From Alphaproteobacteria bacterium (GTDB taxonomy: Bacteria; Pseudomonadota; Alphaproteobacteria; Rhodobacterales; Rhodobacteraceae): a stretch of 6,660 nt of DNA. Positions 5,304 through 6,660 of this stretch are shown piece after piece. The first letter of the stretch is position 1. The number at the start of each line of letters is the position of its first letter. The position numbers were made by a program, and so were the translations under genes. The stretch spans positions 1 through 6,660 of the forward strand of contig JAJRUE010000009.1 of NCBI GenBank assembly GCA_024277955.1, given 5' to 3'. The notes below the pieces were generated by a model. That model saw only the letters and a program-made list of their open reading frames with translations, was not told the origin of the DNA and did not search any database.

Positions 5304-5357
5304 CAAGGTGGTGACCAAGGTGGTGGTCAAGGGCTGACCAAGGTGCTGACCAGGGCG
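5304..5357. repeat. 12-bp imperfect tandem repeat between the ubiH-type and amidase genes
   Basis: Successive units are CAAGGTGGTGAC (5304-5315), CAAGGTGGTGGT (5316-5327), CAAGGGCTGAC (5328-5338, one base short) and CAAGGTGCTGAC (5339-5350), then a degenerate CAGGGCG. The core ACCAAGGT is nearly palindromic and recurs about once per helical turn. GGTCA (5325-5329) and TGACC (5335-5339) could also form a small hairpin. The array lies upstream of the ubiH-type -35 box and just before the amidase ribosome-binding site. Confidence 0.7.
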
Positions 5358-5380
5358 CGGGCTAACGGGCGGAGACAACG

Positions 5381-6660
5381 ATGGACGACAAGTGGCAAAA
5401 GATGAGCGCGGCCGAACTGGGGCGTGCGATCGACGCGGGCGGGATCGACCCGGTCGAACTGACCGAAAGTTTCCTTGAGGTGATCGAGGCGCATCCCCTG
5501 GGGCCACGCATCTATGCCCGCGCCACCCCCGACCGCGCCCTGGCCGAAGCCCGCGCCGCGCGCGAGCGTGCCGCCGCCGGGCTGCGCCGGTCGCCTCTGG
5601 ACGGGGTGCCGGTGTCGTGGAAGGATCTGTTCGACACCGCCGGCACCGTGACCGAAGCCGGATCCGCCCTGCTGGCCGGCCGGGTGCCCGACCGCGACGC
5701 CCGGGTGCTGCGCGACGCGACCCTTGCCGGCACCGTCTGCCTGGGCAAGACCCATATGTCGGAACTGGCGTTTTCCGGGCTGGGCTACAACCCGATCACC
5801 GCCACCCCGCCTTGCGTGAACGACGCCGATGCGGTGGCGGGCGGGTCGTCTTCGGGGGCGGCGGCCTCGGTGGCCTTTGGCCTGGCGCCGGTGGCGGTGG
5901 GGTCCGATACCGGCGGGTCGGTGCGCATCCCGGCGGTGTGGAACGACCTGGTGGGGTTGAAGACCTCTTCGGGCCGCCTGTCGCTGGACGGCGTGGTGCC
6001 ACTGTGCGCGCGCTTCGACACCGTCGGCCCGCTGGCGCGCAACGTCGAGGACGCAGCCCTGATGTTCGCCGCCCTCGCCGGGGAAAAGCCGGTGGACCTG
6101 GAAGGCGCGACGCTCAAGGGCGCGCGGCTGCTGGTGCTCGACAGCGTGGCGATGGAGGGTCTGCGCGACGCGCCCGCGACGGGGTTCGACCGGGCGCTGG
6201 AACGGCTGGAACGCGCCGGTGCGGTGATTTCGCGCGGCCCCGTGGACGGGGTGCAAGAGGCGCTGGATCTTGCCGGTTGTCTTTACACGCCCGAGGCTTA
6301 CGCCACCTGGAAGACCGAAATCGAGGCCGCGCCGGACAAGATGTATTCCGCGATCCTTGCGCGGTTCCGCGGCGGGCTGGCGTTTTCGGCGGTGGATTAC
6401 GTGCGCGCCTGGCAGCGCCTGGACACGCTGCGCCGCGACTGGGCGCGCCAGGTCGCGGGCTTTGACGCGGTGATCCTGCCAACCTCGCCGACGCTGGCGC
6501 CGAACATGGCGCGCGTGGCTGCGGACGAAGATTACTATGTCACCGAAAACCTGCTGGCGCTGCGCAACACCCGGATCGGCAACCTGTTTGGCTGCACCGG
6601 GCTGACGCTGCCCACCGGGGTGCCGTCGACCGGGATCAGCCTGCTGATGGAGCCGGGCAG
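5381..6660 (+). CDS. Amidase-signature family hydrolase (partial, C-terminus beyond window)
   Basis: The 426 visible residues cover nearly all of a typical amidase of about 430-460 residues; only the last few tens are probably missing. The Ser-cisSer-Lys triad is visible as K81 in PVSWKDLFDTAG, S156 in the GGSSSG loop (154-159) and the nucleophile S180 in GSDTGGSVRIPA (174-185). Family members hydrolyse amide bonds of varied small substrates, and sequence alone does not reveal which. The loop reads GGSSSG rather than the commoner GGSSGG. No GatB or GatC gene is nearby and the protein has the general amidase layout, so I do not call it GatA. The ATG is preceded by CGGAG (5370-5374), 6 nt upstream. 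There is no signal peptide, so it is probably cytosolic. It diverges from the ubiH-type gene across 142 bp that include a 12-bp repeat array. Confidence 0.9.
   Translation, partial: MDDKWQKMSAAELGRAIDAGGIDPVELTESFLEVIEAHPLGPRIYARATPDRALAEARAARERAAAGLRRSPLDGVPVSWKDLFDTAGTVTEAGSALLAGRVPDRDARVLRDATLAGTVCLGKTHMSELAFSGLGYNPITATPPCVNDADAVAGGSSSGAAASVAFGLAPVAVGSDTGGSVRIPAVWNDLVGLKTSSGRLSLDGVVPLCARFDTVGPLARNVEDAALMFAALAGEKPVDLEGATLKGARLLVLDSVAMEGLRDAPATGFDRALERLERAGAVISRGPVDGVQEALDLAGCLYTPEAYATWKTEIEAAPDKMYSAILARFRGGLAFSAVDYVRAWQRLDTLRRDWARQVAGFDAVILPTSPTLAPNMARVAADEDYYVTENLLALRNTRIGNLFGCTGLTLPTGVPSTGISLLMEPG

Noticed and set aside
4564..5337. A 257-codon plus-strand open frame antisense to the ubiH-type gene and running into the 12-bp repeats
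   Set aside because: It is rich in Arg, Gln and Pro with no motif. The opposite strand carries clear FAD-binding motifs.
5327..6256. A 309-codon minus-strand open frame across the amidase gene
   Set aside because: It is low-complexity, His-, Arg- and Gly-rich sequence antisense to an amidase with an intact catalytic triad.
5617..6465. A 282-codon plus-strand frame inside the amidase gene in another phase
   Set aside because: It is an out-of-phase, Gly- and Arg-rich product of GC-rich codons. The amidase frame is the one with motifs.

Overview
The window is GC-rich, densely packed chromosomal DNA with strong G/C preference at third codon positions. Every recognisable protein resembles an alphaproteobacterial one, and the gene set and order suggest the Rhodobacteraceae (Rhodobacter/Roseobacter type). 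This assignment rests on recognition of the proteins, not on a marker gene. I see no tRNA, rRNA, insertion sequence, phage gene, CRISPR array or defence module. This is core-genome housekeeping territory, and I did not find a new multi-gene system in it.

Layout, left to right. A 5' fragment of a GTP cyclohydrolase II gene (ribA) reads leftward off the edge. Divergent from it is an OmpR/PhoB-type response regulator that looks like CenR, the cell-envelope regulator of alphaproteobacteria. A clear intrinsic terminator follows cenR, and then comes exodeoxyribonuclease III (xthA). A three-gene cluster comes next: a thioredoxin-TPR co-chaperedoxin (cnoX type), a stand-alone Lon N-terminal domain protein, and a very small Trm112-family protein. 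The last two overlap by 4 bp. A UbiH/COQ6-type FAD monooxygenase gene converges on this cluster with only 14 bp between stop codons. Divergent from the monooxygenase gene is an amidase-signature gene that runs off the right edge.

Functionally the genes cover riboflavin synthesis, envelope control, DNA base-excision repair, protein folding under oxidative stress, ubiquinone biosynthesis and amide hydrolysis. A loose redox and stress theme links CnoX, XthA and the UbiH-type enzyme, but nothing shows that they act in one pathway.

The most interesting signals are at the nucleotide level. The last 29 codons of cenR abandon the GC-rich codon choice of the rest of the gene. The cenR 3' region has competing hairpins, an anti-Shine-Dalgarno-like stretch and a terminator, arranged like a 3'UTR-derived small RNA. 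A promoter-like sequence lies in the last codons of cnoX, coinciding with very rare codons. The ubiH-type gene has a promoter-like sequence placed so that its mRNA would be leaderless. A 12-bp imperfect tandem repeat sits between the ubiH-type gene and the amidase gene.
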